NCBI GenBank assembly: GCA_002305165.1 | Contig: DBQI01000049.1 | Location: 57,423-121,422, forward strand | Direction: 5' to 3' | DNA: 64,000 bases | Source: Armatimonadetes bacterium UBA1398 | GTDB taxonomy: Bacteria; Armatimonadota; Zipacnadia; UBA1398 | Part shown: positions 25,183 to 34,346 of the stretch, piece after piece | How positions within the stretch are numbered: the stretch's first letter is position 1 | Layout: the number at the start of each line of letters is the position of its first letter | Program-made: the position numbers and the translations under genes | The notes under the pieces: generated by a model | Told to the model about the DNA's origin: nothing | The model's database searches: none | Seen by the model: the letters and a program-made list of their open reading frames with translations, nothing else

Positions 25183-26619
25183 GTGTATGTGCAGCAGTTC
25201 TTTGTCAGGGGGCTCTCCCACTCTTCGTATCTGCTTGGCGGGTCCAAGACGTGTGCCATCATCGACCCGCGGCGCGACGTGCAGATCTACATCGACGCCG
25301 CAGAGGAGATGGGGCTGCGGATCACCCACATCCTTCAGACTCACCTGCACGCCGACTTCGTGAGCGGACACATGGACTTAGCGGAGCGCACGGGAGCCAC
25401 AATCGTGGTGCCCGCGTCAGGAGGCTCGAAGTTCGAGCACATGGGTGTCGCCGAAGGTGATTCCTTCGACATCGATCACCTGAAGGTATCAGTGCTGGAG
25501 ACGCCTGGGCACACCCCGGAGCACATCTCCTATGTGGTCGTGGACACGAGCCGGGGCAGCGAGCCCGCTTCGGTCTTCCCCGGCGATACCCTGTTCGTGG
25601 GCGACGTGGGCCGGCCGGACCTCTTCCCCGGCCAGGCGGAGCGCCTAGCTAACTCTCTCTACACGAGCCTGCACGACAAGCTCCTGAAGCTGCCCGACTT
25701 CTGCGAGGTCTATCCTGCCCATGGCGCGGGTTCGCTCTGCGGGCGCGCCATGAGTGCGAAGCGCACGAGCACGATCGGCTATGAGCGGCTCTACAACAGC
25801 GCTCTTCAGGTGGCCGAGGTCGACGCCTTCGTACACTCGCTGACGCACGACATGCCCGGCGCGCCGGACCACTTCTCCCGCTGCAGCGCCATCAACGGGG
25901 CGGGGCCGGCGACGGTGAACTCCCTACCTCGCATCGTCCCACTCCTGCCCGCGGTTTTCGCGGAGCGGATGCGGCAATCGGACACCATCGTCGTCGATCT
26001 TCGTGGCTACGAGGCATTTGGGGGCCAGCATGTGCCTGGGGCGTACCACATCACGGCCAAGGGGAACCTCCCCACCTTCGCAGGCTGGGTCCTGCCTCCC
26101 GACAAGAACATTCTCCTCGTTGCCGAGTCGCCCGCCGACGTTCACGACGGCGCGATCTGGCTACGGCGCGTGGGGCTCGACCACATCGTGGGCTACCTGG
26201 ATGGCGGAATGAACGCCTGGGCCAATGCGGGGTTCGAGTTCTCCTCTGTTCCTCAGCTCTCTATGTCTGCCCTCACCAACCTCATGGGTGGACAGAAGTC
26301 CATGGTGCTACTGGACACCCGCGGGCCAAGCGAGTTCGCTTCTTCGCACATAGAGGGCTCCATCAACATCCCCGCCCCCGACCTCCGGACTCGCCATACA
26401 GAGCTCGATCCCAGTCTGCCGGTGGCCGTTATCTGCAACACGGGTAACCGCTCGAGCATCGGCGTCAGCTTGCTCCTGCGTGCCGGCTTCACCCAGGTCT
26501 ACAACGTGGCGGGTGGCGTGACGGCGTTTTCCGCCGCGGGGCTGGCGCCGGAGTGCGCGCGCTGCGTGGCGCCTCACTGCCCGGGTTTCGAGGGGAGCGC
26601 AGGACGCCAGAACTCGTGA
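25183..26619 (+). CDS. CstB-like persulfide dioxygenase-sulfurtransferase (MBL + two rhodanese domains)
   Basis: The 478-aa protein begins with an MBL fold of the ETHE1/PDO type: THLHADFVSGH (H54, H56, D58), PGHTPEHISYVV, GDTLFVGDVGRPD and YPAHGAGS. A rhodanese-like domain follows without a catalytic Cys (near residue 310, LLVAES), then a second rhodanese with CNTGNRSS and active Cys418. This layout, dioxygenase, pseudo-rhodanese, rhodanese, matches CstB of staphylococci, which oxidises persulfides and yields thiosulfate. It starts at GTG 25183 after GAAGGAAG. It heads an operon with two YeeE/YedE genes and a SulP carrier. Note F59 where ETHE1 has His; H63 could compensate or be unrelated. 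Confidence 0.9.
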   Translation: MYVQQFFVRGLSHSSYLLGGSKTCAIIDPRRDVQIYIDAAEEMGLRITHILQTHLHADFVSGHMDLAERTGATIVVPASGGSKFEHMGVAEGDSFDIDHLKVSVLETPGHTPEHISYVVVDTSRGSEPASVFPGDTLFVGDVGRPDLFPGQAERLANSLYTSLHDKLLKLPDFCEVYPAHGAGSLCGRAMSAKRTSTIGYERLYNSALQVAEVDAFVHSLTHDMPGAPDHFSRCSAINGAGPATVNSLPRIVPLLPAVFAERMRQSDTIVVDLRGYEAFGGQHVPGAYHITAKGNLPTFAGWVLPPDKNILLVAESPADVHDGAIWLRRVGLDHIVGYLDGGMNAWANAGFEFSSVPQLSMSALTNLMGGQKSMVLLDTRGPSEFASSHIEGSINIPAPDLRTRHTELDPSLPVAVICNTGNRSSIGVSLLLRAGFTQVYNVAGGVTAFSAAGLAPECARCVAPHCPGFEGSAGRQNS

Positions 26620-26651
26620 GCCCGCAGGATCCCGAGTGAGGAGGTACGGCC

Positions 26652-27173
26652 TTGGATTGGATCACAATGGAGCGTTGGTCGCCCTATGCCGTGGGCATTG
26701 GGATAGGTTTGCTGTCATGTCTGACCTTCGTGCTGTCCAACAAGTCTCTCGGATGCTCGACCTCCTTCGTGACGAGCGCTGGCATGATCGGGCGGCTCTT
26801 CTCCAAGAAGCGGGTTGACAGCAATCCGTACTACAAGAAGATGGGCGTTACGGTTGACTGGCAGTGGATGCTCGTCTTGGGCATTGCGATTGGCTCCTTC
26901 CTGGGCGCCATACTCTCCCGCGGCCTGATTCTGGAGTGGGTGCCCACAGTCTGGGCGGAGGCCTTCGGTTCGTCGCCCGTGACCCGCTGGGTGGTTGCCC
27001 TGGTCGGAGGGGTACTCATGGGTTTCGGGGCGCGATGGGCGGGTGGCTGCACAAGCGGCCACGGCATCAGCGGGGGCCTGCAGTTAGCCCTGAGCGGCTG
27101 GGTCGCCGTGATGACCTTCTTCGCCGGCGGAATTGCCACAGCGATGCTCATCTTCAACGTCCTCGGCGCCTGA
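26652..27173 (+). CDS. YeeE/YedE-family sulfur-compound transporter, first half
   Basis: The 173-aa membrane protein has about four helices and two conserved Cys loops, GCSTSF with Cys35 and GCTSGHG with Cys133, which are typical of YeeE/YedE (TsuA-type) importers of thiosulfate-like sulfur. It is half the length of TsuA; the next gene supplies a second half-like protein. TTG 26652 is the likely start. It lies 32 bases after the CstB-like gene and 13 bases before the next, so it is co-transcribed. Import or export direction is not decided. Confidence 0.88.
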   Translation: MDWITMERWSPYAVGIGIGLLSCLTFVLSNKSLGCSTSFVTSAGMIGRLFSKKRVDSNPYYKKMGVTVDWQWMLVLGIAIGSFLGAILSRGLILEWVPTVWAEAFGSSPVTRWVVALVGGVLMGFGARWAGGCTSGHGISGGLQLALSGWVAVMTFFAGGIATAMLIFNVLGA

Positions 27174-27186
27174 GGGAGGTGCAACC

Positions 27187-27744
27187 ATGCTGACCAAGCT
27201 GCACGACAACAAGTCCGCCCAACTGGGCCTTGGCCTTGCGGGGGGCATCGTCTTCGGGTTTCTGCTCCAGCGCGGCGGAGCTACCGACTACAACGTGATC
27301 ATCAACCAACTCCTGCTCAAGGACTTCACCGTCATGAAGCTCATGCTCTCGGCCGTGATCACGGGCATGATCGGGGTCCATCTGCTGGAGCGATGGGGTC
27401 TGGCGAAGACGAGCCCACGGCCCGGCGGCTGGGGTTCGACGGCTCTCGGAGGCTTGATCTTCGGAGTCGGCTTCGCCACCCTGGGCTACTGTCCGGGCAC
27501 TGCGGCGGGAGCTGTCGGCGAGGGACGCTTCGACGCCATCTTCGGCGGCGTCATCGGTATCCTCATCGGTGCGGCGGTTTTCGCGGCGCTCTATCCGGCG
27601 CTCGACAAGGCGATCCTCAACAAGGGCGCTTTTCGCAAGGTGACCCTCGCTGAGCTCCTTCGAGTGCCGAAATGGTGTGCCATCGTGCCGGTGGCCCTCC
27701 TGCTGACGCTGCTGTTGATGGCCCTAGAGTACGGGGGCCTCTAG
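27187..27744 (+). CDS. YeeE/YedE-family sulfur-compound transporter, second half
   Basis: The 185-aa membrane protein has about five helices and one conserved Cys in the GYCPGT loop (Cys102), the form found in DUF6691/YeeE-like halves that pair with a GCTSGHG half. The ATG at 27187 follows GGGAGG with good spacing. The usual second conserved Cys loop is replaced by GGATDYN near residue 31-35. It is followed after 15 bases by the SulP gene. Together the two half genes probably form one channel for thiosulfate, sulfide or a persulfide. Confidence 0.88.
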   Translation: MLTKLHDNKSAQLGLGLAGGIVFGFLLQRGGATDYNVIINQLLLKDFTVMKLMLSAVITGMIGVHLLERWGLAKTSPRPGGWGSTALGGLIFGVGFATLGYCPGTAAGAVGEGRFDAIFGGVIGILIGAAVFAALYPALDKAILNKGAFRKVTLAELLRVPKWCAIVPVALLLTLLLMALEYGGL

Positions 27745-27759
27745 CCAAGGGAGGGCGGC

Positions 27760-29481
27760 ATGTTCGGGTCTCGCCTGAGTACCCTCGCGCCGGCTCTGGC
27801 GCAGCTCCTACGGTACCGGCGGCAGGACCTTGGCGGGGACGTCGTGGCGGGCATCACGGTGGCCGTGATGTACGTGCCTCAGGGCATGGCCTACGCGATA
27901 CTCGCCGGCCTGCCGCCGGTTGTCGGCCTCTATGCGGCGACGATCCCCCTGCTGGTGTATGGGCTGCTCGGATCATCGCCCCAGTTGGCCGTCGGCCCCG
28001 TGGCGGTCGTCTCTTTGATGGTATACACGGCATGCTCGGGCCTGGCCGAACCTGGTTCGCCGGAGTACATCGGTTTGGCGGCCCTGCTAGCCCTTTTCGT
28101 CGGCGTCATCATGCTCGCCATGGGCTTGGTCCGGCTGGGCTTCATCGTCCGTTTCATGTCCCATGCAGTGATCAGCGGCTTCACATCGGCGGCGGCGATA
28201 CTGATCGGCCTGAGCCAGTTGCCGCCACTGCTGGGAGTGAAACTCGAGGGGGGCCACTCGGGGCTCAAGCTGATCGGGGCACTCGTTCCCGTGTTGGCTG
28301 ACGCGAACTTGCCCACCGTAGCACTGGGCGCAGCGTCCGTTGTCCTGCTCGTGGTGCTCGCGCGCTGGTTGCCCAAGATACCGGGCGGACTCCTCGTCGT
28401 GGTTGGTTGCACCGCCGCCACTTGGTATCTCGGCCTTCATGAGGCCGGTGTCCGCATCGTGGGTGAGGTACCCCTTGGCCTGCCTCCCTTCGCTCTCCCG
28501 GCTCTGGACGTGGGAGCGGCCCAGTCTCTCGCGCCCGCGGCGTTCACCATCGCCTTCGTGGGCTTCATGGAGTCCATCGCCGTCGCCAAGTACCTCGCGG
28601 CGAAGGAGCGGACCAAGGTCGAACCCGATGCTGAGTTGCGGGCCCTCGGAGCCGCGAACCTGGCCGCCGGCGTCTTCTCCGGCTATCCGGTGACGGGGGG
28701 GCTCAGCCGGACCGCCGTCAACTACCGCGCCGGAGCCCGGACCAGCCTCGCCTCCCTGATCAGCGCTGGCTTCGTGCTCCTGACCCTAGCCTTCCTGACT
28801 CCGGCATTTCACTACCTGCCCAGCGCCGCGCTGGCGGCGATCATCATCGTCGCTGTGGCGGGCATGGTCGATATCCAAGATGCCGTGCGTCTGTTCCACA
28901 TCAAGAGCCGCGACGGCTGGGTTCTCCTTGCCACCTTCGCTGTGACCTTGGGCGTGGGGATAGAACAGGGCATCCTGGCCGGTATCGTTCTCTCACTGCT
29001 GTTCTACATATGGCAAAGCTCGAGGCCGCACACCGCCGAGCTGGGCTACCTTGCCGGCCGCCGAGCGTTCCTGAACGTGGGCCGCTACCCCGAGGCTGTC
29101 CGGTTCGAGGATGTCATCATCCTCCGCGTCGACTCGTCGCTCTACTTCGCCAACATGGAGTTCGTGGGCGATATTCTGCGGAGACGGATCGCCAGCCGAC
29201 CCGACGTCAGATGGGTGGTCCTCGACTTCTCCGGAGTCAACGACATGGACGCCGTCGCCGTGCTGGAGCTAGAGGAGATCATGGAGGGCTATGGCGAGCA
29301 CGGCGTCCGCTTCCTACTGGCTCGGGTCAAGGGGCCGGTCAGGGACGTCCTGGATCGCGCGGGTTGGTACCAGCGGCGCGGGGGGAACATCGAGTATCCT
29401 AACATCTCCTCGGCCCTGAAAGCAGTGGGCTCCCTGAGGCCGCTGCGGGGGAGCGTTCCAGAAGAGAACCTCGACGAGTAG
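27760..29481 (+). CDS. SulP-family sulfate/anion transporter with STAS domain
   Basis: The 573-aa protein is a SLC26/SulP carrier with about 10-14 membrane helices. It shows VMYVPQGMAYAILAGLPPVVGLYA, the LAVGPVAVVSLM segment, a GLSRTAVNYRAGARTSLASL motif, and a cytoplasmic C-terminal STAS domain (about 440-555) containing the IILRVDSSLYFANMEFV and VLDFSGVNDMDAVAVLELEEI strands. It moves sulfate or another anion with protons, sodium or bicarbonate. In this operon it may clear the sulfate or sulfite that results from persulfide oxidation. A strong hairpin follows at 29513. Confidence 0.93.
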   Translation: MFGSRLSTLAPALAQLLRYRRQDLGGDVVAGITVAVMYVPQGMAYAILAGLPPVVGLYAATIPLLVYGLLGSSPQLAVGPVAVVSLMVYTACSGLAEPGSPEYIGLAALLALFVGVIMLAMGLVRLGFIVRFMSHAVISGFTSAAAILIGLSQLPPLLGVKLEGGHSGLKLIGALVPVLADANLPTVALGAASVVLLVVLARWLPKIPGGLLVVVGCTAATWYLGLHEAGVRIVGEVPLGLPPFALPALDVGAAQSLAPAAFTIAFVGFMESIAVAKYLAAKERTKVEPDAELRALGAANLAAGVFSGYPVTGGLSRTAVNYRAGARTSLASLISAGFVLLTLAFLTPAFHYLPSAALAAIIIVAVAGMVDIQDAVRLFHIKSRDGWVLLATFAVTLGVGIEQGILAGIVLSLLFYIWQSSRPHTAELGYLAGRRAFLNVGRYPEAVRFEDVIILRVDSSLYFANMEFVGDILRRRIASRPDVRWVVLDFSGVNDMDAVAVLELEEIMEGYGEHGVRFLLARVKGPVRDVLDRAGWYQRRGGNIEYPNISSALKAVGSLRPLRGSVPEENLDE

Positions 29482-29512
29482 TCGGGCGGGGCGCCTTCGC
29501 GCCGCCGGTAGC

Positions 29513-29545
29513 GCAGGGGGAAGCGCCAGCGGCGCTTCCCCCTGC
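29513..29545. terminator. Strong bidirectional hairpin terminator
   Basis: A perfect 15-bp stem (29513-29527 with 29531-29545) around a 3-base loop lies between the convergent SulP gene and the minus-strand lipoprotein gene, 31 bases after the first stop. No U-run follows, but the stem is among the most stable in the window, and position fits a shared terminator. Confidence 0.7.
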
Positions 29546-29574
29546 AGCGATCAGCCTAACGGCTCGGGCCCATT

Positions 29575-30768
29575 CTAGAACAGCTCGAATGCCAGGTACG
29601 CCAGCACCTGCTCCTGGGGAAGCAGCTCAGTGGGCGCTGTCCCACTTTTGTCCTCGGCCGTGTGGTAGCTCGTGTAGAGCACCTGGCCATCACCGGCCTC
29701 GAAGGTAACCGTCAGTGGACGGACTTCCGGGCCCTTCATGGGCGAGCCGTACGTCACCGGGCCCTGTATCCAGCACTTCGTGCCTGGACCGACAGCGGCG
29801 ATGACGGCCCACCCCGGGGCGAACCCGATGATGCGCGCCGTGCTATCGCCCTGGAGCGCCCCTCTCCCCGCGAGCCAACTGCGTAGGTTGGTGTCAAGGA
29901 CCGTGGCATTCACCGTGATCCCGCCTGTCCCCACCTCGGCCACCCCCAGCTGCTCCGGCTGGTCAACGGGCGTCCTATCGCTGCCAATGAAGTCAATGGC
30001 CGCGGGGAACGCCTGCTCGACGTAGTCGTAGGCGAGGTCCGTGACATAGAGCCGGCCACCGCCCTCGACATAGGCCCGCACCTTAGTCGCCGCCGCAGCG
30101 CGATCGGTCCAGAGCGGGAACTCATCGGCGCCGCAGTTCAGGAAGATCAGATCGTACTGCTGCATTTGGGCCAAGTCGGCGAGAACGGCGGCGAGCTGGT
30201 CGCGATTGTAGAGATCGAAGGTCTCCGTGCCCGGAACCAGCACGCCCCACTCGTTCACTTCGCCGAAGCCGAGCTTGGCGAGCACATCCTCCATGCGGTC
30301 GAAGGAGCCCTTGAACACGGCGACTCGGAGCGCTCCTTCGCCTGTCGCGGGCATCGTCGTATCAGCCGCCGGCACGTTCGTGACCTGATTCACTACCACC
30401 GTAGCCGTGAATGTCGTCGTCCACTCGCCCTTGGCGATGTTGACGGTAACGGTGCCTGCCGGCAGGCTCTGCAGACGGAACCGGCCTAGAGCGTCCGTGG
30501 TGGTCTCGGCGACGGTCCCTTGGCGGGCCGAGGCGCCTGCACTGGGGACCCACACGCGCGCGCCGGCGACGGGCGTCTCGCCATTCGGCGCGTAGACCGT
30601 CCCCTGGATGCTGCCAACCTCGTCTCCGCCGGGGTCGACAGGACCGCCCTCACCGGCGCAGCCAACCAGCCCCGCCGCGATAAGAGCCACAACCGCAAGC
30701 GCGGCAAGCCCCAGGCGGACCGAGAGTGCGGGACGGGAATGCTGAATGGATAGTCTCAATGCAATCAT
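29575..30768 (-). CDS. Lipoprotein with carboxypeptidase-regulatory-like and GATase-like regions
   Basis: The 397-aa product has a lipoprotein signal (ALAVVALIAAGLVGC, lipid Cys37). Residues 53-135 form a CarboxypepD_reg-like beta sandwich (GSIQGTVYAPNGETPVAGARV ... LGRFRLQSLPAGTVTVNI). The rest alternates strands and helices and contains YDLIFLNCGADEF and YVEGGGRLYVTDLAYDY, which look like a glutamine-amidotransferase/ThuA-like flavodoxin fold without a clear active site. It begins inside the stop of the FAD oxidoreductase gene (4-base overlap), so expression is coupled. It may be a surface protein; no enzyme function is claimed. Confidence 0.75.
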   Translation of the reverse strand: MIALRLSIQHSRPALSVRLGLAALAVVALIAAGLVGCAGEGGPVDPGGDEVGSIQGTVYAPNGETPVAGARVWVPSAGASARQGTVAETTTDALGRFRLQSLPAGTVTVNIAKGEWTTTFTATVVVNQVTNVPAADTTMPATGEGALRVAVFKGSFDRMEDVLAKLGFGEVNEWGVLVPGTETFDLYNRDQLAAVLADLAQMQQYDLIFLNCGADEFPLWTDRAAAATKVRAYVEGGGRLYVTDLAYDYVEQAFPAAIDFIGSDRTPVDQPEQLGVAEVGTGGITVNATVLDTNLRSWLAGRGALQGDSTARIIGFAPGWAVIAAVGPGTKCWIQGPVTYGSPMKGPEVRPLTVTFEAGDGQVLYTSYHTAEDKSGTAPTELLPQEQVLAYLAFELF

Positions 30769-32612
30769 CCTTTCGCATCCTTTCGTTTTGGCTCGTGGCC
30801 AGTGTCCAGACCGCCCATGGAGCCCTGAAGCACCTCACGATTACCTAACAGGGAAAACTCGTAGAGCAGGGATTCATCTGGAGTGCCCCAGAATCCCTCT
30901 ATACAGTAACGGATGCCCTCGACGGTCTCATCTAGCGCGTACCGAACCAGCCGTTGGTGGTTGTCGGCCTCCGACCACAGCGTACGCCAGACGCCGTTTT
31001 GGAGAGCCTCGATACGGAACGACCGCGGTAGCGTGGCGGGCGGCGTCGTGAGTTGATCATCGCCGCGGTGGTAGCTCATGGCGATGTTGGCGCTCAGGTC
31101 GCTGTCCAGCACAAGCTGGATCTCCCGTATCTGCCGAGGAGCGTCGAAAGCCACCTCGACCCAGTCCCCCATCCCGTACGCCCAGCCGTGGGAGTCCTCG
31201 CCCACGGGGCGGGTAATGCCATCGCGTATGGGTTCCGGATCCCCTTGGCTGGCGCGCAGAGTGGCGGAGAGGGTCAACGCGGGCAGGACGCGCTGGACGG
31301 CTGGGATGTAGGCGTCGTCCGCCAGAAGGCGCTGCTGCAGTTCGCCCATGGCTTCGCCGACCTGACGAGGGACCCATCCCCGCTCGATGGCCATGGCGGC
31401 AGCGGTCCCGATCGCCTGCCCCATGGAGCTCGCGGTCCCCATGACTCGGGTGGAGCTCATGGCTGCATGGGTGCAGCTGGCGCAACGACCAGCGAACATC
31501 AGGTTCTCGATGTTCCGCGAGTAGAGCGAGCGGTACGGGATGCCATAGGGTGAGGGGGCGGGGTGGAACACCGTCGCGGGCGCCCCGATCTCGACTGCGC
31601 GGAAGCCTGCGGGGTGGTGGTCATCCATGGACCACCCGCCATAGGCCACGGTGTCCGGGAAGGGTCCGCCGGCCTCGACATCGCCCTGACAGAGCACATG
31701 ATCGCCGATGTACCGTCGGCTCTCCCGCTTGCCGGGCAAGAACTGCACCCACTCGAGCGCCCAGTTCTCCGCCCCGCCCGCTGGGCAGCGGTTCTTGATG
31801 TGGTCCCAGACGCCGTAGACGATGGCGAGCAACTCGTCCCGCACATGCTCGGTGTCATAGATCGAGTGGGACTCGCCTCCGAGTTCGACCCACCAGTAGC
31901 CCATCCGCCACCAGCCGTGTCCGCCCCGACCGTACGGCAGCTCCTCGCAGGTGTCGAAGACCTCGGCCCACGCGGGAGGGTCGAAGGGCTGGGGCGTGCC
32001 CATGTCGCGGGCCTGGAAAAGGCAGGTCATGCCCATGGTGCGCTCGTCGGCCACTTCGGGGGCGATCGACTCCCCGTACTCCGCGCGGGCCTCCCGACCC
32101 ACCCGCCACTCGGCGCCGGTCAGCGGCGCCAGGACCGCATCGCCGGAGCAGTCAGCAAACAGTCTCGCCCGCACCACGTGGAACATGCCCGTCGTGAGCT
32201 GCCAGCCTGTGACCGAGCGCACCCTCGCGCCCTCCATCTCGGCGGACAGGCAAGAGCAGTTGAGTAGTGGTGTGATTGAAGGATGGAATGCTACCTTTTC
32301 ATGGAGGATCGTGTCCCAAATGGAGAAGGAGCGGCTGGAGTTGCGCCGGAGGTTCTCAAGCCGAAGCTCCTCCAGGATGCCGGTCTCCCTCATGTTGGGT
32401 ATCTGGTTGTGCCGGTCGGCGCCGCAAATGTGCATCCGGCACTCGGACGAGGCATTGCCGCCGAACACAGGGCGGTCCTGCATGATGGCGACTCTGGCGC
32501 CGTGACGGGCCGCCGCGAGAGCGGCACAGACCCCAGCCATGCCGCCGCCGACGACGCAGAGGTCGACATCGTGGTAGATCACAGGCATAGGGCTATCTAT
32601 GCTCGGGTTCAT
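30765..32612 (-). CDS. FAD-dependent oxidoreductase
   Basis: The 615-aa protein has the GGGMAGVCAA dinucleotide motif (residues 22-31) and the FGGNASSE segment common to the FAD-dependent oxidoreductases of the PF12831 type. A later loop includes ENLMFAGRCASCTHAAMSSTRVMGT, characteristic of the family. Residues 500-615 form a beta-rich tail (SYHRGDDQLTTPPATLPRSF) that looks like an added carbohydrate-binding or discoidin-type module. The substrate is unknown; family members are often found with sugar-processing genes. ATG 32612 follows GGAGGG. The downstream lipoprotein gene is coupled by a 4-base overlap. Confidence 0.82.
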   Translation of the reverse strand: MNPSIDSPMPVIYHDVDLCVVGGGMAGVCAALAAARHGARVAIMQDRPVFGGNASSECRMHICGADRHNQIPNMRETGILEELRLENLRRNSSRSFSIWDTILHEKVAFHPSITPLLNCSCLSAEMEGARVRSVTGWQLTTGMFHVVRARLFADCSGDAVLAPLTGAEWRVGREARAEYGESIAPEVADERTMGMTCLFQARDMGTPQPFDPPAWAEVFDTCEELPYGRGGHGWWRMGYWWVELGGESHSIYDTEHVRDELLAIVYGVWDHIKNRCPAGGAENWALEWVQFLPGKRESRRYIGDHVLCQGDVEAGGPFPDTVAYGGWSMDDHHPAGFRAVEIGAPATVFHPAPSPYGIPYRSLYSRNIENLMFAGRCASCTHAAMSSTRVMGTASSMGQAIGTAAAMAIERGWVPRQVGEAMGELQQRLLADDAYIPAVQRVLPALTLSATLRASQGDPEPIRDGITRPVGEDSHGWAYGMGDWVEVAFDAPRQIREIQLVLDSDLSANIAMSYHRGDDQLTTPPATLPRSFRIEALQNGVWRTLWSEADNHQRLVRYALDETVEGIRYCIEGFWGTPDESLLYEFSLLGNREVLQGSMGGLDTGHEPKRKDAKG

Positions 32613-32638
32613 CGCGCGGCCCTCCGGCGTGAGGCGTA

Positions 32639-32666
32639 TTGACGCTAGCACCTTGAATGTTATGTT
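32639..32666 (+). promoter_or_regulatory. Sigma70-like promoter for the sugar ABC operon
   Basis: TTGACG (32639) and TATGTT (32661) are 16 bases apart, in the divergent spacer upstream of the ABC operon. The start codon is at 32820, so the leader would be about 150 bases. A match by sequence only. Confidence 0.48.
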
Positions 32667-32819
32667 GCCGCCAGGACTCAGTCCGGACCTTCCTTGGGCG
32701 TGCCAGCCTAGGGCTGCCTTCGCCGTCTGGCGCAACGGACCTGGTCACGCGAAGGTAGTTGGCACAGCCGGCTGGAATAAGCCGTCCGGCATGAGGGTTG
32801 AGAGGCGCCCACTACGCTG

Positions 32820-34346
32820 ATGTCCCAGGCTCCACTTCTGCAGATGCGCCAGATAGACAAGTGGTTCGGCGGCGTGCATGCCGTCAGCCACGTCGATTTC
32901 GATGTTCGAGCCGGTGAGATCCACGCCCTGATCGGGGAGAATGGGGCTGGCAAATCGACTCTGGTGCGGATCCTCTCCGGCGCCATCCAGGCCGACGCTG
33001 GGGAGATCGTCTTCGACGGACGCAAGCTCCACATGCGGGGCCCCAAAGATGCCGAGGCCGCCGGTATCGCCATGATCCACCAGGAGCTCTCCCTCTGTCC
33101 CAACATGTCTGTCGCCGAGAACATCTTCCTGGGCTCCGAGCCCCTCGGCCCCATGCGCACCGTCTCCTGGAGGCGGCTGAGAGCCGATGCGGAGAGCTAC
33201 CTTCGGCACCTCGACACCCCCATCGACGTCACCCGCGCGGTGGAGGAGTACGGCATAGCGACCCAGCAGATGGTCGAGGTTGCCAAGGTTCTGTCTCGCA
33301 ACGCGAAGCTCATCGTCATGGATGAGCCGACGAGCGCCCTCACGGACACCGAAGCGCAGAGGCTCTTTGAGATCATCCGCGCCCTCAAGGCGGAGGGCGT
33401 CGCCATCGTGTACATCTCCCATAAGATGGAGGAGATCTACGAGCTGGCCGACCGAGTCACCGTTATGCGGGACTCCCACTGGATCGGCACAGCCGAGGCT
33501 TCCGATCTGGCGCCCGGGCAGCTCATCGAATGGATGGTTGGCAGGAAGATCGAGACCCTCTTCCCCAAACGGTCCGTGGAACTGGGCGAGGAGCTGCTCC
33601 GAGTGGAGGATGCCGTCCTCCGGGCCAACGATGGCACGGACCGCCTGCTGGTCGACCATGCCTCGCTCAGCCTGCGAGCCGGGGAGATACTGGGCCTAGG
33701 GGGCTTGCGAGGGGCCGGCAACAGCGAGCTGTTGGGCCTGCTGTTCGGCCAGTTCTCTCACGCTGACGTGGAGGTCTGCCTCCGCGGGGAGCGAGTGAGG
33801 ATCGGGCGCCCCAGTGACGCGTTGGCGCAGCGGATCGCACTCCTGACCAACGATCGCAAGACCACCGGCCTTGTGCTCTCGATGTCGGTGTTGCACAACA
33901 TGACTTTGGCGTCGCTGAAGCGCATGGGACCAACACCTCTGGTGGTTCCTCGCGAGGAGGTGCGGGCGGCCCTGCCTCTGCGACAGCGGCTATCGGTGAA
34001 GACAGCGTCGCTGGACATCGAGGTCAGCGCCCTTTCCGGCGGCAATCAGCAGAAGGTTGCGCTGGCCAAGTGGCTCATGACGGAGCCGGATGTCCTGCTC
34101 CTGGATGAGCCCACTCGCGGGATCGACGTGGGCGCCAAGGCGGAGATCTACGAGCTGATGAACGAACTGGCCTCCCAGGGCAAGGGCATACTCCTGATCA
34201 CCTCGGAGCTGCCCGAGTTGGTTGAGATGAGCGACCGTATCCTCGTCTTCCACCGGGGCCGAATCACCAAGGAGTTGAGAGGCGAAGAGATGACCCAGCA
34301 GAATGTGATGGCGGCGGCCATGTCGGGAGCGTCCAGTCATGCCTGA
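32820..34346 (+). CDS. Sugar ABC transporter ATP-binding protein (RbsA-like, two nucleotide-binding domains)
   Basis: The 508-aa cytoplasmic ATPase has two fused domains. The first contains the Walker A motif GENGAGKST (39-47), Walker B (LIVMDEPTSALTD) and the family's usual degenerate signature. The second has the LSGGNQQKVALAKWL signature and LLLDEPTRGIDVGAKAEIYEL Walker B region, with the usual atypical Walker A. This is the CUT2 type that powers ribose, xylose and galactose importers. It overlaps the permease gene by 8 bases. The operon comprises ATPase, permease and a binding protein at 35533. Confidence 0.95.
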   Translation: MSQAPLLQMRQIDKWFGGVHAVSHVDFDVRAGEIHALIGENGAGKSTLVRILSGAIQADAGEIVFDGRKLHMRGPKDAEAAGIAMIHQELSLCPNMSVAENIFLGSEPLGPMRTVSWRRLRADAESYLRHLDTPIDVTRAVEEYGIATQQMVEVAKVLSRNAKLIVMDEPTSALTDTEAQRLFEIIRALKAEGVAIVYISHKMEEIYELADRVTVMRDSHWIGTAEASDLAPGQLIEWMVGRKIETLFPKRSVELGEELLRVEDAVLRANDGTDRLLVDHASLSLRAGEILGLGGLRGAGNSELLGLLFGQFSHADVEVCLRGERVRIGRPSDALAQRIALLTNDRKTTGLVLSMSVLHNMTLASLKRMGPTPLVVPREEVRAALPLRQRLSVKTASLDIEVSALSGGNQQKVALAKWLMTEPDVLLLDEPTRGIDVGAKAEIYELMNELASQGKGILLITSELPELVEMSDRILVFHRGRITKELRGEEMTQQNVMAAAMSGASSHA

